Source: Bacillota bacterium (GTDB taxonomy: Bacteria > Bacillota > SHA-98 > UBA4971). From it: 64,000 nucleotides of DNA. Position numbers and translations under genes: made by a program. Shown here piece by piece: positions 55,129-63,969 of the stretch. The stretch is from assembly GCA_030024085.1 (NCBI GenBank), contig JASEJE010000010.1, positions 1 to 64,000 of the forward strand. Direction: 5' to 3'. The stretch's first letter is position 1. Every line of letters begins with the position of its first letter. The notes beneath the pieces are model-generated. The model saw only the letters and a list, made by a program, of their open reading frames with translations, made no database searches and was not told where the DNA came from.

Positions 55129-55416
55129 GTGGTAATCGGCAGGGTAGTCGGGTCGGTTGTGGCGACCCAGAAGAACCAAAGTTTTGTCGGGTCCAAGATG
55201 CTCCTCGTGCAGCCTCTGGATCTCGACGGGAATGATTACGGCCAGGAAATCCTGGCTATCGACACACAGGACGCGGGGCCCGGCGACATCGTTCTGGTCG
55301 TGAGCGAAGGCAATTCCGCACGACAGGCCATGGGGAAGAGCGACGCGCCTGTGGACTCGGTCATCATCGGGGTCGTTGACATCGTTCGCATATCTCGGCG
55401 CTTCGAAGGGAGGTAG
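55129..55416 (+). CDS. BMC shell pentamer protein (BMC-P) 3
   Basis: A 95-residue EutN/CcmL-type vertex protein: VIGRVVGSVVATQKNQSFVG, LAIDTQDAGPGDIVLVVSEG, PVDSVIIGVVDIVR. GTG 55129 follows TTGAGGTGGGG. Three different pentamers in one locus is more than a minimal shell needs and suggests mixed or alternative vertices. Confidence 0.95.
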   Translation: MVIGRVVGSVVATQKNQSFVGSKMLLVQPLDLDGNDYGQEILAIDTQDAGPGDIVLVVSEGNSARQAMGKSDAPVDSVIIGVVDIVRISRRFEGR

Positions 55417-55470
55417 GCCGTATCTCGCTCGGACACACAGCTTTGGCTGAGCGCGATATGGCATGGTCGA

Positions 55471-57111
55471 ATGGGAATTGACGAGTTGATCGAGAGAGTC
55501 ACCGACGATGTGATAGCTGAGATGAAAAGGCGAGGCGAGATCCCAGAGGTGACAGCAAGTCAGCCGGTGGCGTCGCCGGGCCGTGCGGTTTCGTCCGCTC
55601 CGGGGTCCGCGGGTGGCCCGAGAGTGTTGGTGATCCTGGCGGGCGACAGGGCGCCACTCGAGAACGCGCTGGTCCAATTGGGACGAATCGGCGACCGCGG
55701 GCTGTCTGTCGCATGCCTCGTATCAGAGGAAACCAGGGAGTCGTGTGGTGAGAGCACCATAACCGGGGCGCTGGGTCATGTGTCTTTCGTGGATGGGCGC
55801 GATGCCGTGGCTGCGGCCTCGTGTACCGACGTCGCGGTGGTCCCGGTGCTTCCCCTCCACGTGGCGGCGCGGGCGGCGTTGCTCACTGGGGGCGACGCAG
55901 TCACAAAGGCTGTCATCGCAGTGCTTGCGCAAGGCAAGCGAGTCTATGCCGCCGCCGATGTCTTGCAGTCGGCCGGCCAAGCCGACGGAGGAAGCACTGG
56001 GCGGGGTGGGCACAACTTCGCCCTCCGCAGGCAGGTGGACGAGTACCTCAAGAGGCTGCGCGAATACGGCATGATTGTGGTCGACTCCAAGGACCTCGGG
56101 CGTGAACTGGAGCGTGGGCTTCGCATAGTCGGGTTTGGGAACGCGGGTCCCTCGACGGGTTCGACCGCCGCGCCCCAGGTGTCCCGTGGTGCGGAGGCGG
56201 CCGCGCCGCATCGTGTTGAAAGCGGTGGGCCTGCGCTTGCCCGTGCCGAAAGCCTGCAACCCAGAGTCCTTTCTGGCGCCGCAACCGTGGCCGAGGTTCG
56301 GTCAGGGACCGGGACCGGCAGCGCGGACTCAAAGTGCTCGAGATTCTTCGGCGAGTGCTCCGCATGTGGGAAGTGCGTCCAGGAGAACCCTGATGGCACG
56401 GCCAGGATAGTCGAGGCGGGCGCATCCCGGATCGGCGCCGCGCCCGGCGTCGGCGCAATCGCCACCGATGTGGCCGCCATGATAGATCATACGTTGTTGA
56501 AGCCTGACGCCACGAGAGACCAGATCGTCAAGCTGTGCGAAGAGGCGAAGCAATACAGCTTCGCGTCGGTGTGTGTGAACCCCGCCAACGTGAGCCTCGC
56601 CGCCAGCCTCCTCAAAGGCACACCTGTCAAGGTGTGCACTGTCATCGGCTTCCCGCTGGGGGCGACGACTCCGACCGCGAAGGCGATGGAGACACGCGAT
56701 GCCATAGCGAACGGCGCGACCGAAGTGGACATGGTCATCAACGTCGGGGCGCTCAAGTCAGGCGACTATGACCTTGTCAAGCGCGATATCGAAGCTGTGG
56801 TGGACGCGGCTCGCGGCAAGGCCATCGTCAAGGTCATCCTTGAGACGGCGCTCTTGACCGATGAGGAAAAGGTGAAGGCGTGTCTGCTCGCGAAAATCGC
56901 CGGCGCGGACTTTGTGAAGACTTCGACCGGCTTCGGCCCCGGCGGCGCGACAGTCGAAGACATCAGGCTCATGCGCAAAGTCGTCGGCAGCGACATGGGA
57001 GTGAAGGCGTCCGGTGGCATCAGGAACCTCGAGTCCGCACGCAAGATGATTGAGGCGGGAGCTTCGCGCATAGGCGCGAGCGCCAGCGTCGCGATTGTCA
57101 AGGGACAATAG
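55471..57111 (+). CDS. Flavoprotein / Fe-S / deoxyribose-phosphate aldolase fusion
   Basis: A 546-residue multidomain protein. Residues 2-21 ([19 protein letters not shown]) form an encapsulation-type amphipathic helix. About 50-215 resembles the BMC-associated flavoprotein domain ([29 protein letters not shown]). A linker leads to C289, C296, C299 and C302, a CX6CX2CX2C motif likely to bind a [4Fe-4S] cluster. From about 335 it is DERA (DeoC): [12 protein letters not shown]420 ([14 protein letters not shown]), Schiff-base K483 ([11 protein letters not shown]) and K512 (VKASGGIRN). DERA cleaves 2-deoxyribose 5-phosphate to acetaldehyde and glyceraldehyde 3-phosphate. Last gene of the BMC operon. 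Confidence 0.9.
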   Translation: MGIDELIERVTDDVIAEMKRRGEIPEVTASQPVASPGRAVSSAPGSAGGPRVLVILAGDRAPLENALVQLGRIGDRGLSVACLVSEETRESCGESTITGALGHVSFVDGRDAVAAASCTDVAVVPVLPLHVAARAALLTGGDAVTKAVIAVLAQGKRVYAAADVLQSAGQADGGSTGRGGHNFALRRQVDEYLKRLREYGMIVVDSKDLGRELERGLRIVGFGNAGPSTGSTAAPQVSRGAEAAAPHRVESGGPALARAESLQPRVLSGAATVAEVRSGTGTGSADSKCSRFFGECSACGKCVQENPDGTARIVEAGASRIGAAPGVGAIATDVAAMIDHTLLKPDATRDQIVKLCEEAKQYSFASVCVNPANVSLAASLLKGTPVKVCTVIGFPLGATTPTAKAMETRDAIANGATEVDMVINVGALKSGDYDLVKRDIEAVVDAARGKAIVKVILETALLTDEEKVKACLLAKIAGADFVKTSTGFGPGGATVEDIRLMRKVVGSDMGVKASGGIRNLESARKMIEAGASRIGASASVAIVKGQ

Positions 57112-57961
57112 TGAAGGGCGTCCGCGCCGGCTCAACCGCGGTCGCGTTCGACCCGGGTGGCCGCGACTGCGAGACGGACTCGAAACCCGGCACCACTCGG
57201 GACCGGCATGAGTCCTGAGTAGAGCCACACGAAACGGACTTGGGGGCCGCGATTGCCCCAACCCATTCGAACCCATCTGAGGGTGACTCAGTCCTTGCCT
57301 CGTTTTCGACAGTTGCCGTGTTGCCGGTGTTGCACTCGGGGAGAGCGGCCCAAGCGGGCCGCGCTTCGCCAAGACCCTGCCCATCAGGCCAGCGGCCGGG
57401 TGTTGGCACCAGTCGTGCAATCACCGGCGGGCACTCCGAGGGAGCTGCAGCACCTCTACACCAGACTGTTGAACTTCCCCAGAGGCTGCCAGTTTGGCCG
57501 AGCACCGAGATGGTCTGGTGCGACTCAACCAGTGCTCGTCGGCAGGTGAATTACCCGGGGCGTCTCTGAGCGCCGACGCTTGTCAGGGAGCGAAACCTCC
57601 AATGCGCCCGACGGCCAACCCCCATGTTAGCGTTTACAGCTCATAGGATATCCGCTCACCGGTTTCGGAAACCCGCGCTCCTGCTGGATCATGCCTCCCA
57701 ATTTGCGTAACGCCTGTTCGAGGCCGTATGAAGGCCTCGTGTGGCTGTCGTGTGTAATCGTATGCACCAACATGAGGCCGCCAGGTGGCTTCGGGGTGCT
57801 TCCGCAGCCTTGAGGACCCGGGGCAGATGGCAAGCCCGGCTGGGCGACAGAGCGGACCTTCGTGCGGTTGCGTGCGGTTGGCGCAGCTAGAGGCGTTAGC
57901 CGGGTGCCACGGCGTACACGCGCCTACCGCAGGAGCCAATGGAAAATCGTCCGTCTCCTGC
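57112..57961 (+). promoter_or_regulatory. Long intergenic region with repeat copy 5 and a distal operator
   Basis: No gene is supported here. It holds dispersed repeat copy 5 at 57279-57345 (AGGGTGACTCAGTCCTTG, then GTTGCCGGTGTTGC), a 14-bp operator-like site TGTTAGCGTTTACA at 57625, and a perfect stem CGAGGCC/GGCCTCG at 57719-57739. Confidence 0.6.
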
Positions 57962-58003
57962 TTGACAGCATCCATATATGGTTGTATCATGTAGACGTAT
58001 ACA
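57962..58003 (+). promoter_or_regulatory. Promoter with operator for the LacI-family gene
   Basis: TTGACA (57962-57967), a 17-bp spacer and TATCAT (57985-57990) form a strong promoter. TGTAGACGTATACA (57990-58003) overlaps the expected transcription start and matches sites at 57625 and 58254, so the LacI-family protein probably represses itself. Confidence 0.75.
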
Positions 58004-58253
58004 CGCATTGGTCGATTTGGATCAAGGTGCGCCCGCCCCGCACGAGTAGCTGGAGCATCCAGCGGACGCGCTTGTTGACGGGATCGTCACCCGAGCTATG
58101 GGTGGGGCGCGAATGCGGACAAGCGAAAAGCCCATGAACGCTGCGTGAAGACCTCAGGCGCATGTGGGCCCGTATGGGTCTTCGAACGGTGGTGTGCCGT
58201 GGTCAGCACGCTGCGCGCATGGAGCTGGAGGCACTTGGCGGCTTCGGAAGCCA

Positions 58254-58267
58254 TGTAAGCGTATACA
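58254..58267 (+). promoter_or_regulatory. Operator-like site before the LacI-family start
   Basis: TGTAAGCGTATACA is the third copy of a near-palindrome centred on CG, typical of LacI-family operators. It ends 20 nt before the start codon. Confidence 0.65.
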
Positions 58268-58287
58268 ATTGACGGGGGAAATGTGCA

Positions 58288-59301
58288 TTGAATCAGCGAG
58301 ATATCGCGCGCATCGCAGGAGTCTCCACGGCAACGGTGTCGAGAGTGATCAACCAAAAGGGCAACGTCGATCGTGACACGTACGCAAAGGTCCTGAAGGT
58401 CATCGAAGAACAGGGATACGTGCCCAACACCATAGCGAAAAGCCTAAGGGTGCGGCAGACGAAGACGATCGGCTTTGTCATCCCCGACATCGGCAACCCG
58501 TTCTTCCCCGAGGTCCTCAAGGGTGTCGAATCGGTGTGCGTGCAGCACGGGTACAACATTATCCTCGGGAATACGAACGAGGACGTGGAGACGGAGAGGT
58601 CGGTCGTCCGAAACCTGCGTCAGCAGAGAGTTGACGGACTACTCATGATCCTGGTCGATGAGCGGGGAGAAACGCTTCGTTGGGGGCTGAGGGGAGCGGA
58701 AGGGCGGTTTCCCATCGTATTCATCGACCGGCACATCAAAGGCTTCCAGTACGACTCAGTGGTAATCGACAATGAGGGCGGTGCATTCCAAGCCACCGAC
58801 TACCTCCTGCGACTGGGTCACAGAAGAATCGCCATGATACACGGCCCTGTGACCATGACGCCCGGCGGCGGCCGTTTGAGGGGGTACCTTGAGGCGATGC
58901 GTGCATGGGGAGTCGAGGTAGTGGCAGAGTACGTAAGAGAAGGCGACTTCCGAACAAAGTCAGGTTACGAACTGGCCAAGCACCTCATGTCTCTGCCTGT
59001 TCCGCCGACGGCCATCTTCGGCGGGAACAACTTGATGACCATGGGCATCTTTGAAGCCCTTCGCGACATGGGGATCGCCGTTCCTGACCAGGTATCTCTC
59101 GTCGGATTCGATGACTTCCTCTTGGGAGCATACCTCAGTCCACCGCTCACAGTGGTGGACCGTCCGATGTCTGATATGGGGCGGATAGCCGCCGAATTGC
59201 TCATCTCCCGGATAGAGAATCGCGACCAAACCGCAGTCCGCAAGGTTGTCTTGCCGACAGCTTTGAGGATAAGGCAGTCATGTAGAGAGCCTCAATCGTA
59301 G
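58288..59301 (+). CDS. LacI-family transcriptional regulator
   Basis: A 337-residue repressor: HTH with hinge (NQRDIARIAGVSTATVSRVI), PNTIAKSLRVRQTKTIGFVI, a periplasmic-binding-like effector domain (DIGNPFFPEVLKGVE, VDGLLMI, LGHRRIAMIHGP) and a C-terminal SLVGFDDF motif. The TTG start at 58288 follows GGGGGAAATG. Its own control region has three like operators. It is next to the ureidoglycolate lyase-like and sugar importer genes, the likely targets. Confidence 0.92.
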   Translation: MNQRDIARIAGVSTATVSRVINQKGNVDRDTYAKVLKVIEEQGYVPNTIAKSLRVRQTKTIGFVIPDIGNPFFPEVLKGVESVCVQHGYNIILGNTNEDVETERSVVRNLRQQRVDGLLMILVDERGETLRWGLRGAEGRFPIVFIDRHIKGFQYDSVVIDNEGGAFQATDYLLRLGHRRIAMIHGPVTMTPGGGRLRGYLEAMRAWGVEVVAEYVREGDFRTKSGYELAKHLMSLPVPPTAIFGGNNLMTMGIFEALRDMGIAVPDQVSLVGFDDFLLGAYLSPPLTVVDRPMSDMGRIAAELLISRIENRDQTAVRKVVLPTALRIRQSCREPQS

Positions 59302-59410
59302 CAGCACCACGAGATCGAGGGAGGAGGTGTCTTCCGGAGAGCAGACCGCAGTTCGGTAGAACCCGGTAATCCTCTTGAGCGCATGGATTCCGTACGCGTT
59401 GTCTCCATCG

Positions 59411-59422
59411 GGAAACGTTTCC
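59411..59422. promoter_or_regulatory. LacI-type palindrome upstream of the ureidoglycolate lyase-like gene
   Basis: GGAAACGTTTCC is a perfect 12-bp palindrome with the central CG typical of LacI/GalR-family sites. It lies 66 nt before the chosen start. It differs from the three sites near the adjacent LacI gene, so it may bind another family member such as a catabolite regulator. Confidence 0.45.
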
Positions 59423-59487
59423 TGTTGCGATGCTTGAAGGCTTGGGAATGGGTAACGAATCGGTACCATGATTGGAGGCTTGCAGAC

Positions 59488-60012
59488 GTGAATGTGAGAG
59501 AGGTTAGCGTGAGGGTTCTCTATCCCACCGAGCACAACTTCAAGGCGTTTGGCAGACTCATCAAGCTGCCGAGCGCATCACCTTCCGTGTCCGCCAGTGG
59601 AGTGTTGGATTACTGGGATCAAGTCGCAAACCTTGAGCTTGACGGTGGCCAGGCAGAATTGGGATTTCTCGTGACGAAGCGGCGTCCCTTCGAGTTCAAC
59701 ACCATGGAAAGGCACGTCAAGAGCGATGAGGCTTTCATTCCTCTTGAAGGCAAAGCCTGCATATTCGCTCTCGCGCCTGCTTCAGCCCGGTCAAGTCCTC
59801 AGCAACTACCAGATCCTTCTCAGGTGACCGCGTTCATTCTCGACGGCTCGTTCGGTGCGAACCTGAACGCCGGAGTGTGGCATTGGGCTCCATTCCCCCT
59901 TTCGGACAGCATCAGCTTTGTTCTGGCCCTGCGCAGGGGAACTGTTGAAGAAGACATAGACCTGCGCGATTTCACGAAAGAGCTTGGTGTCACGTTCAAA
60001 CTCGCGTTGTAA
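59488..60012 (+). CDS. Ureidoglycolate lyase-like protein (AllA family)
   Basis: A 174-residue cupin-like protein with the family pattern ERHVKSDEAFIPLEGK, AFILDGSFGANLNAGVWHW and APFPLSDSISF. AllA releases urea from ureidoglycolate, but many relatives sit in sugar-catabolic operons with unknown substrates. The first segment (TEHNFKAFGRLIKLP) also fits. GTG 59488 is preferred, with TGGAGG 9 nt upstream; the frame from ATG 59383 would include the operator palindrome. No allantoin genes are nearby, so the classical activity is uncertain. Confidence 0.75.
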   Translation: MNVREVSVRVLYPTEHNFKAFGRLIKLPSASPSVSASGVLDYWDQVANLELDGGQAELGFLVTKRRPFEFNTMERHVKSDEAFIPLEGKACIFALAPASARSSPQQLPDPSQVTAFILDGSFGANLNAGVWHWAPFPLSDSISFVLALRRGTVEEDIDLRDFTKELGVTFKLAL

Positions 60013-60055
60013 CAGGCTTGGGGTGGTGAATCCACTCTGGATAGGAGTTGGGACA

Positions 60056-61150
60056 ATGGCTGAGGTTGTCCTTAAGAACGTCGTCAAGAGGTACGGGGAG
60101 CTCGAGGCCGTCTCGAACGTGTCATTCGAATGCAGGAATGGGGAGTTCCTCGTATTGCTCGGGCCGTCCGGCGCGGGCAAGACCTCAACACTGAAGATGA
60201 TTGCGGGTCTTGAGAAGATCACCTCGGGCCAGGTTTTCATCGGAGGGCGAGAGGTCAATGGCCTGGAACCCCGCCAGCGACGTGTCGCCATGGTGTTTGA
60301 GAACTATGCCTTGTATCCCCATCTATCCGTATTCGACAATATCGCCTCACCTCTCAAAGCTGCCGGTGTGGCTCCTGGAGACATCGAAGCCCGGGTAAAG
60401 CATGTGGCCAAGATGCTGCAGATAGAGCAGTTGTTGGACCGCAGACCAGCTCACCTGAGTGGAGGGCAGCAACAGAGAGTATCCTTCGGCAGGGCGTTGG
60501 CCAAAGAGGCGGACGTGTACCTGATGGATGAACCCCTCTCGCACTTGGATGCGAAACTGAGGCATGAGACGAGAGGGGAGTTGAAGAGACTCCACGGCGA
60601 GCTCGGAACGTCCACGATCTACGTAACGCACGACTTTCGAGAGGCGCTGGCCCTGGCCGACCGGGTGGTCGTCCTGGATAAGGGATCGATCCAGCAAATA
60701 GGAACCCCAGCCGAGGTATACGACCAACCTGCCAATGACTTTGTTGCGGATCTCATCGGAGAGCCGCCCATGAATCTGATCGGCTGCGTGGCCACGCAGC
60801 TTGACGGATCGCTGTGTTTCGCATCAGACGCCTTTTCCCTGCGAGTGCCGTCGCATGCAGTGGACTGCGTTCGGGGAATGACTCTTCCGAGGCAGGTGCG
60901 GATCGGAATCCGGCCGACGCACATAACCGTGGAGCTTCGCCCTGCCGGGGAAGACTCGGTGAGAGCAGAGGTCTACGTTCTTGAGCCGCTTGGCGCACTG
61001 AGCATACTCACTGTGAAGCTCGGAGCCGACCTCGTGAAAATCCGGGTGCCCGAGGACTTCAGTGCCGAGATTGGGGATCAGGTGTGGCTGAGGTTTGCGG
61101 AGGAAAAGATCCGCGTTTTCGATGCGGAATCCGGACACCGGCTCGTGTGA
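60056..61150 (+). CDS. Sugar ABC transporter ATPase, MalK/UgpC type, 1
   Basis: A 364-residue cytosolic ATPase of CUT1 importers: Walker A GPSGAGKTS, LSGGQQQR signature, Walker B YLMDEPLSHLDAKLR and a C-terminal TOBE-type regulatory region (RIGIRPTHITVELRP). ATG 60056 follows AGGAG. A second ATPase gene follows 48 nt later; the pair may form a heterodimer, unlike the usual MalK homodimer. Permease genes are not in the window. Confidence 0.92.
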   Translation: MAEVVLKNVVKRYGELEAVSNVSFECRNGEFLVLLGPSGAGKTSTLKMIAGLEKITSGQVFIGGREVNGLEPRQRRVAMVFENYALYPHLSVFDNIASPLKAAGVAPGDIEARVKHVAKMLQIEQLLDRRPAHLSGGQQQRVSFGRALAKEADVYLMDEPLSHLDAKLRHETRGELKRLHGELGTSTIYVTHDFREALALADRVVVLDKGSIQQIGTPAEVYDQPANDFVADLIGEPPMNLIGCVATQLDGSLCFASDAFSLRVPSHAVDCVRGMTLPRQVRIGIRPTHITVELRPAGEDSVRAEVYVLEPLGALSILTVKLGADLVKIRVPEDFSAEIGDQVWLRFAEEKIRVFDAESGHRLV

Positions 61151-61198
61151 ACATGGGTGCTGAGGGGGCCGACTTGCGCGGATTGTCGTGAGGGAGAG

Positions 61199-62302
61199 AT
61201 GGCAATGGGAGTTGTCGTCCTGCAGAATGTGTGGAAGAAGTACGGGGACGTTGAGGCGGTGAAGAACCTCAACCTCGAGTGCAAGGAGGGCGAGTTCCTA
61301 GCGCTCCTCGGCCCGTCAGGATGTGGAAAGAGTTCGACCTTGAGAATGATAGCAGGCCTCGAAAGGATCACACTAGGGTCGATCTTCATCGACGGACGGG
61401 AAGTCAACGCCTTGGAACCCCGGCAGAGAGACATCGCCATGGCATTTGAAGCGTACGCTCTGTACCCGCACTTGACCGCTTACGAGAACATCGCCTTTCC
61501 CTTGCGCGTGAGAGGGATGAGAGAGCAAGAAGTGGACAGGCGAGTCAGAGAGATCGCTGATACGTTGGACATAGGCAACATCTTGGATCGCCTTCCGAGG
61601 CACCTGAGCGGGGGCCAGCAACAGCGGATTTCGTTCGCTCGAGCCATGGTTCGCCCCGCCCGCGTGTACCTGATGGATGAGCCGCTTTCGCACCTGGACG
61701 CGAAACAGAGAAGCCAACTGAGGAGCGAACTGAAACGCCTCCATCGTTTCAAGGGGCTCACCATAGTGTTTGTGACCCATGACCAGATCGAGGCTATGGC
61801 CATGGCTGACAGGATCGCTGTGATGAACCTGGGTGTCCTGCAGCAGGTCGGAACCCCGCTGGAAGTGTTCAACCATCCCAAGAACCTGTTTGTTGCGAAT
61901 TTCGTTGGCGAGCCGCCGATCAATCTGCTATCCGTCACGGTCCGACAGGAGGGGCAAGACATCTTGTTCACTGGGGACGGTTTCATGATTGCAATGCGTG
62001 ACGGAAGGCTTGCCGCAGCAGCGGCGAAGCTGTCAACGTCAAAGGGCGTCCTCGGTATACGCCCCATGCACATCGCGCTGCATCGCGAGAGTGTGTCACC
62101 ACATTCAATCCCGGGGAATGTCACTTTGTATGAAGGACTGGGGGACACCGCAGTAGTCACCGTTCAGGTGGGCGGGAACGCTGTGCGCGTCGAGACATCC
62201 CCCGACGTATCCGTCAGCATCGGAGAGAGAGTGTTCCTCCAGTTCAGCGCTGCGCACGTGCACTTGTTTGACCAGGATACGGGGGAGAATCTCCTCCATT
62301 AG
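61199..62302 (+). CDS. Sugar ABC transporter ATPase, MalK/UgpC type, 2
   Basis: A 367-residue paralogue of the preceding ATPase: Walker A GPSGCGKSS, LSGGQQQR signature, YLMDEPLSHLDAKQRS, H-loop VTHDQIEAMAMAD and a TOBE-type C-terminus (LGIRPMHIALHRE). ATG 61199 follows GAGGGAGAG. It is in the same operon as the preceding ATPase and the following binding protein. Confidence 0.92.
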   Translation: MAMGVVVLQNVWKKYGDVEAVKNLNLECKEGEFLALLGPSGCGKSSTLRMIAGLERITLGSIFIDGREVNALEPRQRDIAMAFEAYALYPHLTAYENIAFPLRVRGMREQEVDRRVREIADTLDIGNILDRLPRHLSGGQQQRISFARAMVRPARVYLMDEPLSHLDAKQRSQLRSELKRLHRFKGLTIVFVTHDQIEAMAMADRIAVMNLGVLQQVGTPLEVFNHPKNLFVANFVGEPPINLLSVTVRQEGQDILFTGDGFMIAMRDGRLAAAAAKLSTSKGVLGIRPMHIALHRESVSPHSIPGNVTLYEGLGDTAVVTVQVGGNAVRVETSPDVSVSIGERVFLQFSAAHVHLFDQDTGENLLH

Positions 62303-62511
62303 CCGGATGGACCTGGTGTTTCATGGTACCAACCTTGTGTCGCACATCGTCACCCGTAAAGCACCGGGAAGCAGGCTCTCAGTCGTCAAGCGGCTTCAGC
62401 AGGGGAGGTGACAGAGGGGCGCGAGGACAGAAGCGGAGGTACCGCGAGAACGAGGTGTCTGTGACTGGTGGCAAGAACTACCTGAGACTTTCATCTGGGA
62501 GGGTGAGAAGA

Positions 62512-63969
62512 ATGCTGAGGATATCCCGAAGATTTGCGCTTGTTGTCGTGACGATGCTTGCCATTTCCCTCCTATCTCTCGGTGGAATCGCTGCAGGGCA
62601 GTCCCGTAAGCCTTTCGAGGGTATCAAGATCGTGGTCTTCGGCGACGCCGGGCAGAACCTCAAGCCGTTTGAATGGTACAAGGACAAGATAAAGGAAGAA
62701 TCGGGAATTGTCATCGATCAAGTGGTGGGTGTGCCGTTCACAAGCGTATACGAGAAGCTCAAGACCGAATTCGTGGCTCAGACGGGAGCCTACGACGTAG
62801 TCGTTTTCTACCCGGCTTACCTCGGTGAATTTGCGGGTCTCGGGTATCTGATGCCGCTCGATGATTTCGCGAAGAAGTACGATCCCAAGCTCGATGATGT
62901 GTCGACCGGCGTGAGGGAGCTGAACTGCAAGTACGGAGGCAAACTTTATGCACTCCCATATGACGGAGACGTTCTCAACCTATACTACCGCAAGGATCTG
63001 TTCAACAACGCTACCGAGAAAGCCAACTTCAAGAAACAGTTCGGCCGAGACTTGAAGGTTCCGGAAACGTGGGAGGAGTTCCTCGACATAGCCAAGTTCT
63101 TCACCCGTAAGAAAGGCGACAAGCTGGCAGGGGAGACACTGAAGGAAGACTTCTATGGCTCAGCCGAACTGGCGGCCCGGGGTTTCTCATACGCATGGTG
63201 GCTTGCCAGGTTTGGGAGCCTGGGAGGGGTGTACTTCGATGAGGACATGAAACCCCTCATAAACAGCGAGAAGGGAGTAAAGGCCCTTGAGCTGTTCAAG
63301 GAAAGCCTGAAGTACTCTCCGCCTGACGTCATGGCGTACGGTTACGAGGAACTGAAGAACGCCTACCTGGAAGGCAAGGTCGCGATGGTCATCCAGTGGT
63401 CAGACATTCAGAAGAAAGCCCAAGACCCCAGGATCTCCAAGATAGAGAATCGTTCCGGCATCGCGGCTGTCCCGGGCAGCAGGGTGGGGGACAAGATAGT
63501 CCGTTCGGCGCCGATGCCTGTGGGCCGGGTCCTCGCGATACCCAGAACGGCGAGACATCCTGAGGCTGCATATTGGGTGGCCAGGTATCTCTCTGTTGAA
63601 ACCAGCTTGCATGACGTGTCTTCGTCTGAGACTGGCTTGGACCCGTACCGGAAGTCCCACTACGCGAACCCGAAGAGCTTCGCAGCGCTCTTGGGCAACG
63701 AGGAGGCGGCGAAAGAGTACCTGGACATTGTCGCCGTGAACCTCGAGAATGCCTATCCCGAACTCAACATCCCAGGCGCAGGTAACTACCAGGACGTGCT
63801 CGACTTGTATATCAACCGCGCCCTGAGCGGCGAGATGACTCCAAAGGCTGCCCTTGATGCCGTGGCCAAGGAATGGGATCAGATCACGAAGAAACTTGGG
63901 GCGGCAAGGCAGAAGGAGATATACCTGAAAGCTGTTGAGACCTGGAAGGCGCTCGGGATCTGGCAGTAA
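62512..63969 (+). CDS. Sugar ABC transporter substrate-binding protein (family 1)
   Basis: A 485-residue exported binding protein. A signal peptide (FALVVVTMLAISLLSLGG) spans about residues 8-26. The mature part has VVFYPAYLGEFAGLGYLMPL, YALPYDGDVLNLYYRKDLF and VPETWEEFLDIAKFF, as in CUT1 sugar-binding proteins. ATG 62512 is set by GGAGGGTGAG; the frame from 62323 is longer without support. It follows the two ATPases, and the permeases are expected beyond the right edge. Ligand unknown. Confidence 0.9.
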   Translation: MLRISRRFALVVVTMLAISLLSLGGIAAGQSRKPFEGIKIVVFGDAGQNLKPFEWYKDKIKEESGIVIDQVVGVPFTSVYEKLKTEFVAQTGAYDVVVFYPAYLGEFAGLGYLMPLDDFAKKYDPKLDDVSTGVRELNCKYGGKLYALPYDGDVLNLYYRKDLFNNATEKANFKKQFGRDLKVPETWEEFLDIAKFFTRKKGDKLAGETLKEDFYGSAELAARGFSYAWWLARFGSLGGVYFDEDMKPLINSEKGVKALELFKESLKYSPPDVMAYGYEELKNAYLEGKVAMVIQWSDIQKKAQDPRISKIENRSGIAAVPGSRVGDKIVRSAPMPVGRVLAIPRTARHPEAAYWVARYLSVETSLHDVSSSETGLDPYRKSHYANPKSFAALLGNEEAAKEYLDIVAVNLENAYPELNIPGAGNYQDVLDLYINRALSGEMTPKAALDAVAKEWDQITKKLGAARQKEIYLKAVETWKALGIWQ

